Shown: positions 31,710-40,954 of the stretch, in pieces
How the letters are laid out: each line of letters begins with the position of its first letter
Numbering within the stretch: position 1 is the stretch's first letter
Origin: JAGBWK01 sp964544595
GTDB taxonomy: Bacteria > Bacteroidota > Bacteroidia > Bacteroidales > Muribaculaceae
Length of the DNA: 64,000 bases
Direction: 5' to 3'
Assembly: GCA_964544595.1 (NCBI GenBank)
Contig: CAZJBM010000010.1
Location: forward strand, 1 to 64,000
Position numbers and translations under genes: made by a program
The notes under the pieces: model-generated
Seen by the model: only the letters and a program-made list of their open reading frames with translations
The model's database searches: none
What the model was told of the DNA's origin: nothing

Positions 31710-34700
31710 TTATGCCTCCTTCCTGAGGGTCAAGTCTACGAGCAACACCGCATGGTCTTTTTCATCTTTCTCCGCGTCTTTCGGGCGCCATGCCACTATA
31801 AACCGCACGGACGCAGACGACACATGATAATTTTTTCCGGCCCACGTCCGCAATTCTTCCTGCATCTTTCGAGATAATCGCGCAAGAGCCACATTGCTAT
31901 CACGCCCATAGAGATAGACGTTGTCATAACGAAGAGTCTGACCGGCTCTAAGGGCGAGTATTTCGTTCTTTCTCGTTTTGAAGAATCCGAGGTTGACATC
32001 TCTATGAGATAACTGCAAAACAATCTCTTGAGGCATCCCGTACCGCTCTTGGCTGACAAGACGCTCATCAGCCGGCATACGGTCGAAAAAGGATGAGTCT
32101 GTATGGATGAACAGACGCTCTTTTGCCCTGGTTGCCCCCACATAATATCTGCGCATCACTTCACTGCCGATGTCGCGAGGGTTTGCAATGAGCATGTAAA
32201 CGTCGTCGAATTCGCGCCCTTTGGCCTTGTGGATAGTAGACACCACCACATCGACACCTGAAAGGTCGCAAAAATCCTCTACCGACGATTCAAAGATAAA
32301 CTCCTTAAAGTCGGTAAAGTATTTTGATCTGTTTGTTTTCTCGAACACCGAAAGACAGCGCTGCAGATAGGGAAGGCTCGACGACTCGGCATACAAAGCG
32401 AAAGTCTTTTGCTTGGCATTCTCCCATACGTCGTCGGGAATAACGGGCGTATGCGCGCCATTATCAATCAGTTTGAGGAACATACGAACTTCGGCCATAT
32501 TATAGAACCGAAATCCATCCATACTCTGCACCAGCTTACTGTTCAATCCATGCTTGCGCAGCAACGCGACCAGAATGACAGCCTCTTCATTGGTCTGAGT
32601 CAATACGCAAACTGAACCTTCGCGACGGTGCTTTATCAAGTCATCGACAAGAGGTTGATACATCGTGTCGGAAACATGATGGCGCAGATAGACAGCACCT
32701 TCCTTTTGACTTTTTGAAATGATACGAGCGGTCTTCATACGGCCGGAAATCCTGCTCACAAGCTGATTGGCAAAATCAACGACACGATGCGAACTTCGGT
32801 AGTTCTCTGTCATCTCAACGAGTCGTGACCCTGACTCTTTTAACAGCCGCGTCATGTAGCATGAGTCTGAACCACGGAACTCAAATATATTCTGGTCATC
32901 ATCGCCGACCGCGATAACCCGCATCTCCTCGTTGAACGACATAAGAGCATGGATCAACGCGTACTCGTCGCGGCTCATATCTTGCGCCTCATCTATGACC
33001 AGAACCGTCTTTGCTATACGATTAGGCTCCACCTCTCCGTTTGTGATCATTTGCGTTGCCTTGACCACCACATCCTTGACGTCATCAAGGCTACCAATCC
33101 GGCCCAACAGATCAAAACAATAGGCATGGAAGGTCTTTATCTCGACAAAGTGGGCGGCGTTGCCGATAAGCTCCATGAGTCGCTGCTTGAATTCGGTCGC
33201 CGCCGCACGCGAAAACGTCAGCATCAACAGCTGTTCATGCTTTACATCCTCCAACAACAGCAATGAGGCGAGTTTATGAACCAACACACGCGTTTTACCG
33301 CTACCAGGGCCTGCCGCGACAACGATACATCGCGATTCCTTGTCGGATATTATCTCCATCTGCTTTTCAGACAGGGCTCCGAAGATATGGTTGTATTTAT
33401 CGGGAGTAACATTGCGCTCGATCTCGCGCACCCGATCGCCCTTGAAATATTTTGAAATAAACCGCTTATAATCCATCTGGAAATAATCAGACACGTATTG
33501 CAAGGCCGCGTTATAGTCGCGCACCATCAGATTGGCATATTCGCCAACGATATGGATCTGCTGAATCTTTTGCTTGTAAAACTCGCTTAGCATACGGTAA
33601 TCTTCCTGTTTGTAGCGCGACCGATTATCTTTAATACGGCGGATATCCATGGCGTTGTAGAGCACAAGGAAACCGCCTTCGAGTTTCAGGGCTCTAATCT
33701 TTGAGAGATAAAGCAGCGCTTCCTCAACTTCTTCCAACCGCACGTCGGTCATGGGCACCATGAGGGTGTTTCCCGAAGTTTTCAAGTCATTCAGCAATTC
33801 CACAACAGAGAACCTGACATCTTTTTTATCAGACTCGGATTCAGCTGTCAGCGACGTGAGTTTATATAACCAGCCGATTGTAAACCGGCATATCTCCAAA
33901 CGCTTCTCAAACCTTCTGAGAGTCGAAGCCATATCCGCGGTGCACGACAGCTCAACGCTATGCGCTCCCTCCTCTTTCTTGTAGGTATAGCCTTTGACTG
34001 TAAGAAAATACAATAGGGTGCGAATATCTTTTTCGGTCGCGGTCTCGATGCCTTCTTTCTGCGCATTGTCGTTCAGCTGCTTGTATGAGACGCGAAGTTT
34101 CTCATGCGACACGTGATTTAGTATGTATCGTTCGAGTTTCGAGAAACGCTCCAAAAGACGCTTCGATTTATTCTCTGATTCGCCGGCATCCTGCAGATAA
34201 GCGGAGATGTCTTTAGAATCAGCAAGAATACCTTCCTGGCGCATACGCTCCACGCTCGATATCACCTCGCTCTTGTTCAGGCCTAAAATGTCGGCCAGAT
34301 AATCTATGCGCGATTCCGCTTCAGAATCCTGGGCTTTGGCGATATACTTCCGCGAAATCAACGACTTAATAATGCGCACCGCTTTCTCGACATCTTCATT
34401 TTCAAAAAGCAAAGACTCGGTGATACGCTTGCGGGCCTCCTCCATGTTCTGGACGGTTATCCCGGTGGCGTAGACATGCGGGACATTGTTGCCGCGCTCA
34501 AGATAGCCTGCCTGCTCAAGGGCGGCCAGGGCCGTGCGCACCCGCGTCTCTATGTCGGATACCGAGTCATCCCAACCGGCCTGCCGCGCGATTTCCAAAG
34601 CGGAGCAGCACACACGCATGCGCTGTCGGGTCAAATCTTTCACGGCTTTCCAAACCTGTTGAATCTCGCTTATACTGAGTTTAGTCTGGTTGAGCAGGAT

Positions 34701-36584
34701 AAAATGTTTATCGAGATCGGTATCGCTATATAAAACATAACAGCGGGCTTCGAGATGCTGGTCGCGCCCGGCGCGTCCGGCTTCCTGAACGTAATTTTCC
34801 AACGAATCTGAAATATCGTAATGTATGACCAATCCAACGTCTTTTTTGTCAACCCCCATTCCAAATGCCGAGGTTGCCACAATTATACGCACACGATCGG
34901 ACATGAACGCTTCCTGATTTGCGATCTTGTCTTCGACAGGCATTTTGCCATTGAATGGCAAAGCCTTGAATCCGTCTCGGGTGAGTTTGTCGGCCAATTG
35001 CGTTGTGCGTTTGGTTCGAGACACATATACGATGGTCGGCATCGAAGACTCGGTAATCAATGACCGTAATTTCACATATTTATCTTCATCAGTATCAACA
35101 TGTATGACTGAATATCGCAAATTCTTGCGCGAGGCCGATGACGCAAATATCTGAAGGTCGATATTGAGGGTGCTCTTAAAGTAATCGCAGATGTCTTGTA
35201 TCACCTTCTGCTTGGCTGTGGCCGTGAAACAGGAAATCGGTATTGCCTTACAACTCCTCTTCTTCTTTTGATATTCGCTAATAAATTTGCCGATATAAAG
35301 ATAATCAACCCTGAAGTCTTGACCCCATGAGGAGAAACAATGCGCTTCGTCTATCACGATTCGCACTAAATGGCGTGCGAGCAATATTCTCTCTATCGTC
35401 TTGGACCGAAGCATCTCCGGCGAAATGTAAAGTAGCGACACATCCCCTTCCATCACTTGCCGGATAGCCTCGGAACGGCTAATCGGATCGAGCAAACCAT
35501 TAATGGTGACGGCGTCGGTAATTCCTCTTTCAATCAGATTGTCAACTTGGTCCTTCATCAAAGACTGCAGGGGCGAAATGACAATCGTAAGGCCATGCAC
35601 CGAACGCCCTTCCATCAGAGCGGGCAGTTGAAAGGTCAGTGACTTACCTCCTCCGGTCGGGAAAATCGCCAATAATGATTTGTGCTCGACCGCCGCGCGG
35701 ACCGCATTCTCCTGCAGAGGCTCGCCATCATAGGTGCGGAATTGGTCAAAGCCGAAAAAACGATTGAGATTATAATGCACATCAAGCTCCTTGTCGCAAT
35801 AAGAGCAGCCCTGATCGCATTTTGTGTGACGCAGAAGAAGCACCAGATTCTCAACATTAGGATAATTATGCAGAACCCATGCGGGCGTGATAGACCGATA
35901 ATCGGCAGTGTCTATTAGTGAAAGGGCATATGCCAACTCCACAGGATACTTCCGAATCGCATTTTCAATATCGGCATGCCGGCAAATGTTGTCACTATAC
36001 TCAGAGCGAATCAGCTCAGGCAAAGATTCGTAGGGCACAACTGCAGCATTAACCAAAGCTAAGAATCCCTTAAACTCGTTGCGGTTGCGGAGCAGTGTAG
36101 CGAAAATCAATCGCTTGGCGTCGGGAAGGACCTTCCAACGAGCTATTTCGTCCATTAACAGATCCCGGGCTTTATCACAATCATTGACGGGATTGTTCAT
36201 TTGGTCGCTTATAAGCTTGTCGTCCTTTACTAAACGATGATAGGGACGTTCTGGAAACAAAAGCGGCGACAAAAACAGAGTATCGACCAATCTGTAGGAG
36301 TGAGCGGCGCCCCCAAACAAATATTTCGCGTCGTGATTAATGATGTTGTGTCCGCAGACAAACTCCACATTTTTAATGAATGACATAAACTCCCGCTTGT
36401 TGGCGGAATGAAAAACAGCGCCATCCCATCTTATAGCCCCAATATCATGGATCTTTTTATCCTGCAATCCGATCTCTACATCCACAAAACAATAGCGCGG
36501 CGAATCATACGACTGTTTCTGTGAATGATAGAGTCGATTTGGGGATGGGTTGATTGTGTCGATAAGTCTATTCCAAAAAGACAT
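31710..36584 (-). CDS. DEDD exonuclease-RecQ-UvrD fusion helicase
   Basis: 1624 residues with three enzyme modules. (1) DEDDh-type 3'-5' exonuclease, residues about 30-145: FVDVEIG (D35, E37), GHNIINHD (near 78-85) and H116...ND(134-135). (2) RecQ-type superfamily 2 helicase, residues about 290-640: FPTGGGKS Walker A (309-315), DEAH at 412-415, a FTATA motif, then SAFGMGVDKKDV and QEAGRAGRD. A Cys cluster C256/C260/C263 precedes it. (3) UvrD/Rep superfamily 1 helicase from about 1070: AAGPGSGKT near 1090, DEAQD near 1198, GDDDQNIFEFRG, VVSTIHKAKGREFDDV and VGATRAKERLF. It acts in the cytoplasm on DNA, plausibly in repair or restriction of foreign DNA. It is monocistronic with its own strong promoter. 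Confidence 0.92.
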   Translation of the reverse strand: MSFWNRLIDTINPSPNRLYHSQKQSYDSPRYCFVDVEIGLQDKKIHDIGAIRWDGAVFHSANKREFMSFIKNVEFVCGHNIINHDAKYLFGGAAHSYRLVDTLFLSPLLFPERPYHRLVKDDKLISDQMNNPVNDCDKARDLLMDEIARWKVLPDAKRLIFATLLRNRNEFKGFLALVNAAVVPYESLPELIRSEYSDNICRHADIENAIRKYPVELAYALSLIDTADYRSITPAWVLHNYPNVENLVLLLRHTKCDQGCSYCDKELDVHYNLNRFFGFDQFRTYDGEPLQENAVRAAVEHKSLLAIFPTGGGKSLTFQLPALMEGRSVHGLTIVISPLQSLMKDQVDNLIERGITDAVTINGLLDPISRSEAIRQVMEGDVSLLYISPEMLRSKTIERILLARHLVRIVIDEAHCFSSWGQDFRVDYLYIGKFISEYQKKKRSCKAIPISCFTATAKQKVIQDICDYFKSTLNIDLQIFASSASRKNLRYSVIHVDTDEDKYVKLRSLITESSMPTIVYVSRTKRTTQLADKLTRDGFKALPFNGKMPVEDKIANQEAFMSDRVRIIVATSAFGMGVDKKDVGLVIHYDISDSLENYVQEAGRAGRDQHLEARCYVLYSDTDLDKHFILLNQTKLSISEIQQVWKAVKDLTRQRMRVCCSALEIARQAGWDDSVSDIETRVRTALAALEQAGYLERGNNVPHVYATGITVQNMEEARKRITESLLFENEDVEKAVRIIKSLISRKYIAKAQDSEAESRIDYLADILGLNKSEVISSVERMRQEGILADSKDISAYLQDAGESENKSKRLLERFSKLERYILNHVSHEKLRVSYKQLNDNAQKEGIETATEKDIRTLLYFLTVKGYTYKKEEGAHSVELSCTADMASTLRRFEKRLEICRFTIGWLYKLTSLTAESESDKKDVRFSVVELLNDLKTSGNTLMVPMTDVRLEEVEEALLYLSKIRALKLEGGFLVLYNAMDIRRIKDNRSRYKQEDYRMLSEFYKQKIQQIHIVGEYANLMVRDYNAALQYVSDYFQMDYKRFISKYFKGDRVREIERNVTPDKYNHIFGALSEKQMEIISDKESRCIVVAAGPGSGKTRVLVHKLASLLLLEDVKHEQLLMLTFSRAAATEFKQRLMELIGNAAHFVEIKTFHAYCFDLLGRIGSLDDVKDVVVKATQMITNGEVEPNRIAKTVLVIDEAQDMSRDEYALIHALMSFNEEMRVIAVGDDDQNIFEFRGSDSCYMTRLLKESGSRLVEMTENYRSSHRVVDFANQLVSRISGRMKTARIISKSQKEGAVYLRHHVSDTMYQPLVDDLIKHRREGSVCVLTQTNEEAVILVALLRKHGLNSKLVQSMDGFRFYNMAEVRMFLKLIDNGAHTPVIPDDVWENAKQKTFALYAESSSLPYLQRCLSVFEKTNRSKYFTDFKEFIFESSVEDFCDLSGVDVVVSTIHKAKGREFDDVYMLIANPRDIGSEVMRRYYVGATRAKERLFIHTDSSFFDRMPADERLVSQERYGMPQEIVLQLSHRDVNLGFFKTRKNEILALRAGQTLRYDNVYLYGRDSNVALARLSRKMQEELRTWAGKNYHVSSASVRFIVAWRPKDAEKDEKDHAVLLVDLTLRKEA

Positions 36585-36640
36585 TTATCCGGGAGTTATT
36601 AGTGATTGATCGTTTCGATGGTCGGCAGGCCATCTATGTA

Positions 36641-36672
36641 CAAAGTTACTGAATGTTTGGATATTTTACAAA
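36641..36672 (-). promoter_or_regulatory. Promoter of the RecQ-UvrD fusion gene
   Basis: TTTG (36669-36672), 20 bases, TAACTTTG (36641-36648) on the minus strand; consensus, 57 bases before the ATG. Confidence 0.75.
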
Positions 36673-36710
36673 TACGCATCCCGATCGGAGCCGTGGTTAT
36701 TCAGACGATC

Positions 36711-36747
36711 CAAACTATTCCAATCTTGCAAACATTGGAATAGTTTG
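36711..36747. promoter_or_regulatory. 14-bp inverted repeat upstream of the fusion helicase promoter
   Basis: CAAACTATTCCAAT and ATTGGAATAGTTTG are perfect arms with a nine-base spacer, ending 39 bp upstream of the -33 box. It may be a regulator site, or a terminator for plus-strand transcription since TTTTT follows at 36754. No gene overlaps it. Confidence 0.5.
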
Positions 36748-36812
36748 CACCGTTTTTATTGTCTATCTCCAAGCGCTGATTAACATTTCAGCACATATTA
36801 GGGTAATCAATT

Positions 36813-36854
36813 AAAAAAACGATTGACAAGTTTTAATCAGTCGCTTGTCAATCG
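36813..36854 (-). terminator. Terminator of the DUF2795 gene
   Basis: CGATTGACAAG (36820-36830) pairs with CTTGTCAATCG (36844-36854). On the minus strand seven U follow. Confidence 0.85.
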
Positions 36855-36903
36855 CTTATGCTTTGCCTTAAAAAAGGCACTTATTTCATCTGCCCTCAGT
36901 AAA

Positions 36904-37125
36904 TTAATACTCGTCTTCGTTGAAGAGGAAGTCTTCTTTGGAGGGGTAGTCGGGCCAGATGTCTTCGATACATTCGTAGGTCTCGCCCTCGTCTTCCATT
37001 TCCTGAAGGTTCTCGATCACTTCGAGGGGCGCGCCGGAGCGCATTGCGTAGTCGATGAGCTCGTCTTTGGTCGCGGGCCAGGGGGCATCCTCAAGTTTTG
37101 ATGCAAGTTCAAGTGTCCAATACAT
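36904..37125 (-). CDS. DUF2795 small acidic protein
   Basis: 73 residues. The first 45 (MYWTLELASKLEDAPWPATKDELIDYAMRSGAPLEVIENL) form the helical DUF2795 fold, normally found in short bacterial proteins. The tail is acidic (EDEGETYECIEDIWPDYPSKEDFLFNEDEY). Homologues are widespread and highly expressed in Bacteroidales; function unknown. It has its own full promoter and a strong terminator, so it is monocistronic. Confidence 0.85.
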   Translation of the reverse strand: MYWTLELASKLEDAPWPATKDELIDYAMRSGAPLEVIENLQEMEDEGETYECIEDIWPDYPSKEDFLFNEDEY

Positions 37126-37212
37126 GGGTGTTTATGCTTTTATAGGTTTGTCAATCAATTTATTACGGCGCTTAAGAATTATTCTGAAGCGTTTATTCCG
37201 AAAAAAGTTGTG

Positions 37213-37243
37213 CAAAATTAGCAAATTTCTATAAATGAGCAAA
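37213..37243 (-). promoter_or_regulatory. Promoter of the DUF2795 gene
   Basis: TTTG (37240-37243), 19 bases, TAATTTTG (37213-37220) on the minus strand; leader about 80 bases. Confidence 0.7.
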
Positions 37244-37286
37244 AGAAATCGTCACGTTTTAGATTTTTTAAAATCGTCAACGCCGA

Positions 37287-37736
37287 TTACTGCTGCGCCC
37301 TGGAGAAGTAGGCTTCTCCGACGGCGGGAGCGGTGACACGGATAGTGTTTCCCGACTGGATTGCGTAGGCGTCGGGAGAACTGAGGATGCCTAACATGGC
37401 TTGCTCGACCACGGGGTCGGGACATGCCATCCGAGTCATGCCGAGGCCGGTGAAGCGAATGGTGTCGCCCGGAGTTACGGTATACGAGCCGATGATATTG
37501 TTGCAGTCGGTGGTTATTCCGAAGGTTGTTTCGGGGGAGTTGAACTGGAGGGTATAGTCGGCCGTGGGGTCGAATTGCGCTGTTCCGCCGCCGATTTCGT
37601 AGGCGGTTAGACGCCATGTTCCGGAGAGTTCGGTTTTGGCGTTGGTTGTAGTTGCGGTGCTTTGGGTAGCTTTATTAGCGGTGCAGCCGGCGAGCGCGAT
37701 CGCGGCGGCTGCCGATAGGAGTAATGCTTTATTCAT
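37287..37736 (-). CDS. META-domain (HslJ-like) lipoprotein
   Basis: 149 residues; signal MNKALLLSAAAAIALAGC with lipobox LAGC. The mature part is a META domain: LSGTWRLTAYEIGG, FNSPETTFGITTDCNNIIGSYTV and GMTRMACPDPVVEQAML match the family, with the usual TxxACPD-type segment. META proteins are linked to envelope stress and novobiocin resistance in other bacteria (HslJ). It is transcribed alone. Confidence 0.85.
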   Translation of the reverse strand: MNKALLLSAAAAIALAGCTANKATQSTATTTNAKTELSGTWRLTAYEIGGGTAQFDPTADYTLQFNSPETTFGITTDCNNIIGSYTVTPGDTIRFTGLGMTRMACPDPVVEQAMLGILSSPDAYAIQSGNTIRVTAPAVGEAYFSRAQQ

Positions 37737-37892
37737 AACTTAGAGTTTTTAAAAGGTTTTAAGTAAGCGCAAAGCGCGGTTATTATAAACTAAACAATCG
37801 AGCGGGCTGAAAGGTCGGTGCGCGGAGCAAAAAAAGGCCGCGGGGGTTGCGCGGGCCGATGATTTATCGTATCTTAGCAAAAAATCATACTT

Positions 37893-39464
37893 ATGCAAAA
37901 TCGTCATTATCGCAAAATCATCTCAGCCGACATTCAGCACTATCACCCGAAAATGATCGGCTCATGCCCTACCGACCGCTATTACGCCGATGCGGCCAAC
38001 GAAATACTCGATTTGCTCAAAGATAAAGAAGAGTTTTTACCCAGGAAATGCGACATTCGCGATTTGGCAGTAAGATTAACCATGTATCTCGAAGATGTGA
38101 TAAGCGAGGGCCCCACATGGCGAGCGTTTCTTTATTTATGCCGCAAGCTATACAATCGCGACCTGCCTTTCTTCCCCGATATTTTTCTTCCTGAAAGCAG
38201 CACAGAATACGTTGAGGGTGAAGTGAATTTAGATGACGTCAACTTTATCATCTGGAGTTTCTTCCAGCAAACGAATGAAACCGAGACGTTGCTGAATCCA
38301 CATAATCCGGCCATACAGTTACTGTCGATCGACATATTCGCCCTGCTATACGACCTATTCGAGGAGCTGCCGATAAACCAGATGCTTAACGTTGTAATCG
38401 ATATTGTGCCCGGCGAGCCTTACGCCCGATTTCTGCACTATCGCTCTGTGATGGAGTGGATTCTTACGCGTAATTATCTGCTATCACCGATTGACATAGA
38501 AGATATTCTTGAAGAAGAGCGCTTGGAAAATAAGGGTTATTTCGGCAAAAACATAAAGAATGAATTGATTAAATACGCCGTCACGGTGGTGTCGGTATTC
38601 GATATGGTTTGCGGCCCGCTATCGCTTTACCCCAAACAGTGGCTCGCGGCGATGATGAAATCCACATCAGGTCACGAATCGACTGCCGACATGATTTTGG
38701 ACATCAAATCACGAAACTTCGATATTTTCCTCATCAAAGGCGCTGATAAGGAGCACGTTTACCTCCAGGACTATACCGACGAGATTTACAAAGTGGCCAC
38801 CGAATCGGTCGCCGCCAAAAAAAATATAAAGGACTCGGAGGGGGTGGTCACGTCAATCGTAAAATTTTATCCCAATGAATGGTACATCAACGGCTTGGCA
38901 GAATTTTGCACCGAGGCTCCGTCGCTGCGCAAGATAAAGGAGGCGAAACAGATTGATGAGTATGGTTTTGTGATAGAGGAGAACGGACAAAAGCCTGTGA
39001 CCAAGGAAGAATACTACAAATCTTTCGGCAAAAAGCGTCATAAATTCTTTGCGAGCAAGCGCACCCTGCTCGAAGCGATTTCCCCTAAGAAGGGCGATAA
39101 AAACAATCCGCAATATCAGCAGCTCCTCAATGAAAGCGACGACACGCAGCCTATATTCGTATATATTCTCGACGACGGGCATCTATACATTTCGGAATTT
39201 CTCGCCGAAGTGTTACCCAGCCGCGATAATCCTTACCGCATAAAGACTAAGGAATCCGCCACCGAACTATTCGCCGCCGTGCTCGGCGACTCGGTCGACC
39301 CCGAAGTAATTCAATACATCATCGATAAGGGATGGGCCAAGACGCTCTCCATGAATTCCATCAGGAGCAAAGCCGAAGGGAAAAGGCTGCTTCAGGAGAA
39401 TCTCAGCTTCCTTAACCGATTCCTCCATCCGTCGAGCTTCTTCGCGCGCCACACCGATATATAG
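37893..39464 (+). CDS. 523-residue Bacteroidales protein of unknown function
   Basis: No signal peptide and no transmembrane segment. The protein is mostly helical and rich in aromatic residues, for example WRAFLYLCRKLYNRDLPFFPDIF, HYRSVMEWILTRNYLLSPIDIEDILEEERL and FLNRFLHPSSFFARHTDI. It may belong to the DUF3843 group of Bacteroidetes proteins, which I cannot confirm. Codon use is less GC-rich than the neighbours. A -7-like TATCTTAG at 37870-37877 precedes the ATG. It is monocistronic, with a clear terminator. Confidence 0.6.
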   Translation: MQNRHYRKIISADIQHYHPKMIGSCPTDRYYADAANEILDLLKDKEEFLPRKCDIRDLAVRLTMYLEDVISEGPTWRAFLYLCRKLYNRDLPFFPDIFLPESSTEYVEGEVNLDDVNFIIWSFFQQTNETETLLNPHNPAIQLLSIDIFALLYDLFEELPINQMLNVVIDIVPGEPYARFLHYRSVMEWILTRNYLLSPIDIEDILEEERLENKGYFGKNIKNELIKYAVTVVSVFDMVCGPLSLYPKQWLAAMMKSTSGHESTADMILDIKSRNFDIFLIKGADKEHVYLQDYTDEIYKVATESVAAKKNIKDSEGVVTSIVKFYPNEWYINGLAEFCTEAPSLRKIKEAKQIDEYGFVIEENGQKPVTKEEYYKSFGKKRHKFFASKRTLLEAISPKKGDKNNPQYQQLLNESDDTQPIFVYILDDGHLYISEFLAEVLPSRDNPYRIKTKESATELFAAVLGDSVDPEVIQYIIDKGWAKTLSMNSIRSKAEGKRLLQENLSFLNRFLHPSSFFARHTDI

Positions 39465-39474
39465 GAAAAAGAAA

Positions 39475-39517
39475 TCAGCTTAGAGACGAAAGAGCCGCTA
39501 AGCTGAATTCTTTTTTA
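39475..39517. terminator. Bidirectional terminator
   Basis: TCAGCTTAG / CTAAGCTGA stem with TTTTTT on the plus side and TTTCTTTTT on the minus side. It serves both the 523-residue protein gene and the convergent der. Confidence 0.85.
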
Positions 39518-39539
39518 TGTTTCAGACTAAGTTTATACG

Positions 39540-40859
39540 CTATTTCTCGCGCATGAACACGTTGATAGGCGTTCCGTGAAAATCCCAATGCTCGCGAATC
39601 TTGTTCTCAAGGTAGCGGCGATACGGCTCCTTAACCCACTGCGGGAGATTGCAGAAGAATATAAATGTAGGGATGGTCGCGCCTTTGAGCATGGTGATAT
39701 ACTTGATTTTGACGAATTTGCCTTTGTTGGATGGCGGGGGGTAGGCAGCGATATCCTCCAGGAGCTTGTTGTTGAGCTGCGAGGTAGGGATAGTGCGTTT
39801 ACGGTTCTGATAAACCTCAACGGCGGTCTCAATGACTTTATAGATACGCTGCTTGGTAAGCGCCGACCCGAAGATGATAGGGAAGTCGGTGAACGGGGCA
39901 AAACGAGAGCGAATGGCTTTTTCCATCGTCTTGATCGCCTCCTGCGACTTGTCCTCAACGAGATCCCACTTATTGACGCACACCACGAGGCCCTTCTTGT
40001 TCTTCTGAATGAGGGAGAAAATCGACACATCCTGCGACTCAATGCCTCGGGTGGCATCAATCATAAGGATGCACACGTCGGAAGCCTCAATGGCGCGTAT
40101 CGAGCGAATCACCGAGTAGTACTCGATATCCTCGTGCACCTTGTTTTTCTTACGAATACCTGCGGTATCGACCAGATAGAAGTCGAAGCCGAACTTATTG
40201 TATCGGGTATAGATGCTGTCGCGGGTTGTTCCGGCGATTTCGGTCACTATGTTGCGGTCTTCGCCGATAAACGCGTTGATAATCGATGATTTGCCCGCGT
40301 TAGGACGGCCCACGATAGCGAATTTGGGAATATCCTCGATCGCCTCTTCCTGGTCGGCGTTGGGCTCAGGGAGTTTCTTGACAACCTCGTCGAGGAGGTC
40401 GCCGGTGCCGAAGCCCGACATGGCCGACACGGGATATGGCTCTCCAAGGCCGAGTTTGTAAAATTCTGGCACGTTATAGAGCCAATCGTTGGAGTCGACC
40501 TTGTTGGCGACCAGAATGACCGGCTTCTTCGATTTGCGAAGAATCTCAGCGACGTGATCGTCGAGATCGGTCACGCCGTTCATCGCATCGACCACAAAGA
40601 GGATTTCGTCGGCCTGCTCTATCGCGAGCTGAACCTGCTTATTTATTTCCCCTTCAAATATATCCTCGGAATTCACTACCCAACCGCCGGTGTCGACGAT
40701 TGAAAATTCCTTGCCTGTCCAGTCAACTTTGCCATACTGGCGGTCGCGGGTGGTGCCCGCGGTCTCGTCGACGATGGCCGTACGGCTCTGGGTCAAGCGG
40801 TTGAAGAGGGTGGATTTACCCACATTGGGGCGCCCCACTATTGCTACTAATTGCGACAT
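39540..40859 (-). CDS. der: Ribosome biogenesis GTPase Der (EngA)
   Basis: 439 residues with two tandem GTPase domains: GRPNVGKSTLF at the N-terminus with DTGGW and NKVDS, and GRPNAGKSSI near residue 183 with DTAGI and NKWDLVE. A C-terminal KH-like domain follows (from about 350, ending HWDFHGTPINVFMREK). It binds the 50S subunit and is needed for its late assembly. It is the last gene of the minus-strand unit after era. Confidence 0.97.
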   Translation of the reverse strand: MSQLVAIVGRPNVGKSTLFNRLTQSRTAIVDETAGTTRDRQYGKVDWTGKEFSIVDTGGWVVNSEDIFEGEINKQVQLAIEQADEILFVVDAMNGVTDLDDHVAEILRKSKKPVILVANKVDSNDWLYNVPEFYKLGLGEPYPVSAMSGFGTGDLLDEVVKKLPEPNADQEEAIEDIPKFAIVGRPNAGKSSIINAFIGEDRNIVTEIAGTTRDSIYTRYNKFGFDFYLVDTAGIRKKNKVHEDIEYYSVIRSIRAIEASDVCILMIDATRGIESQDVSIFSLIQKNKKGLVVCVNKWDLVEDKSQEAIKTMEKAIRSRFAPFTDFPIIFGSALTKQRIYKVIETAVEVYQNRKRTIPTSQLNNKLLEDIAAYPPPSNKGKFVKIKYITMLKGATIPTFIFFCNLPQWVKEPYRRYLENKIREHWDFHGTPINVFMREK

Positions 40860-40954
40860 TACTTCTAATGTTAGGTGTTAGTTATGCAAATTTAACTTAA
40901 AAATGTGAAATCTGCAAATTATATGTTTAGCGCCGCTATGCGAGCGCCGCCATA

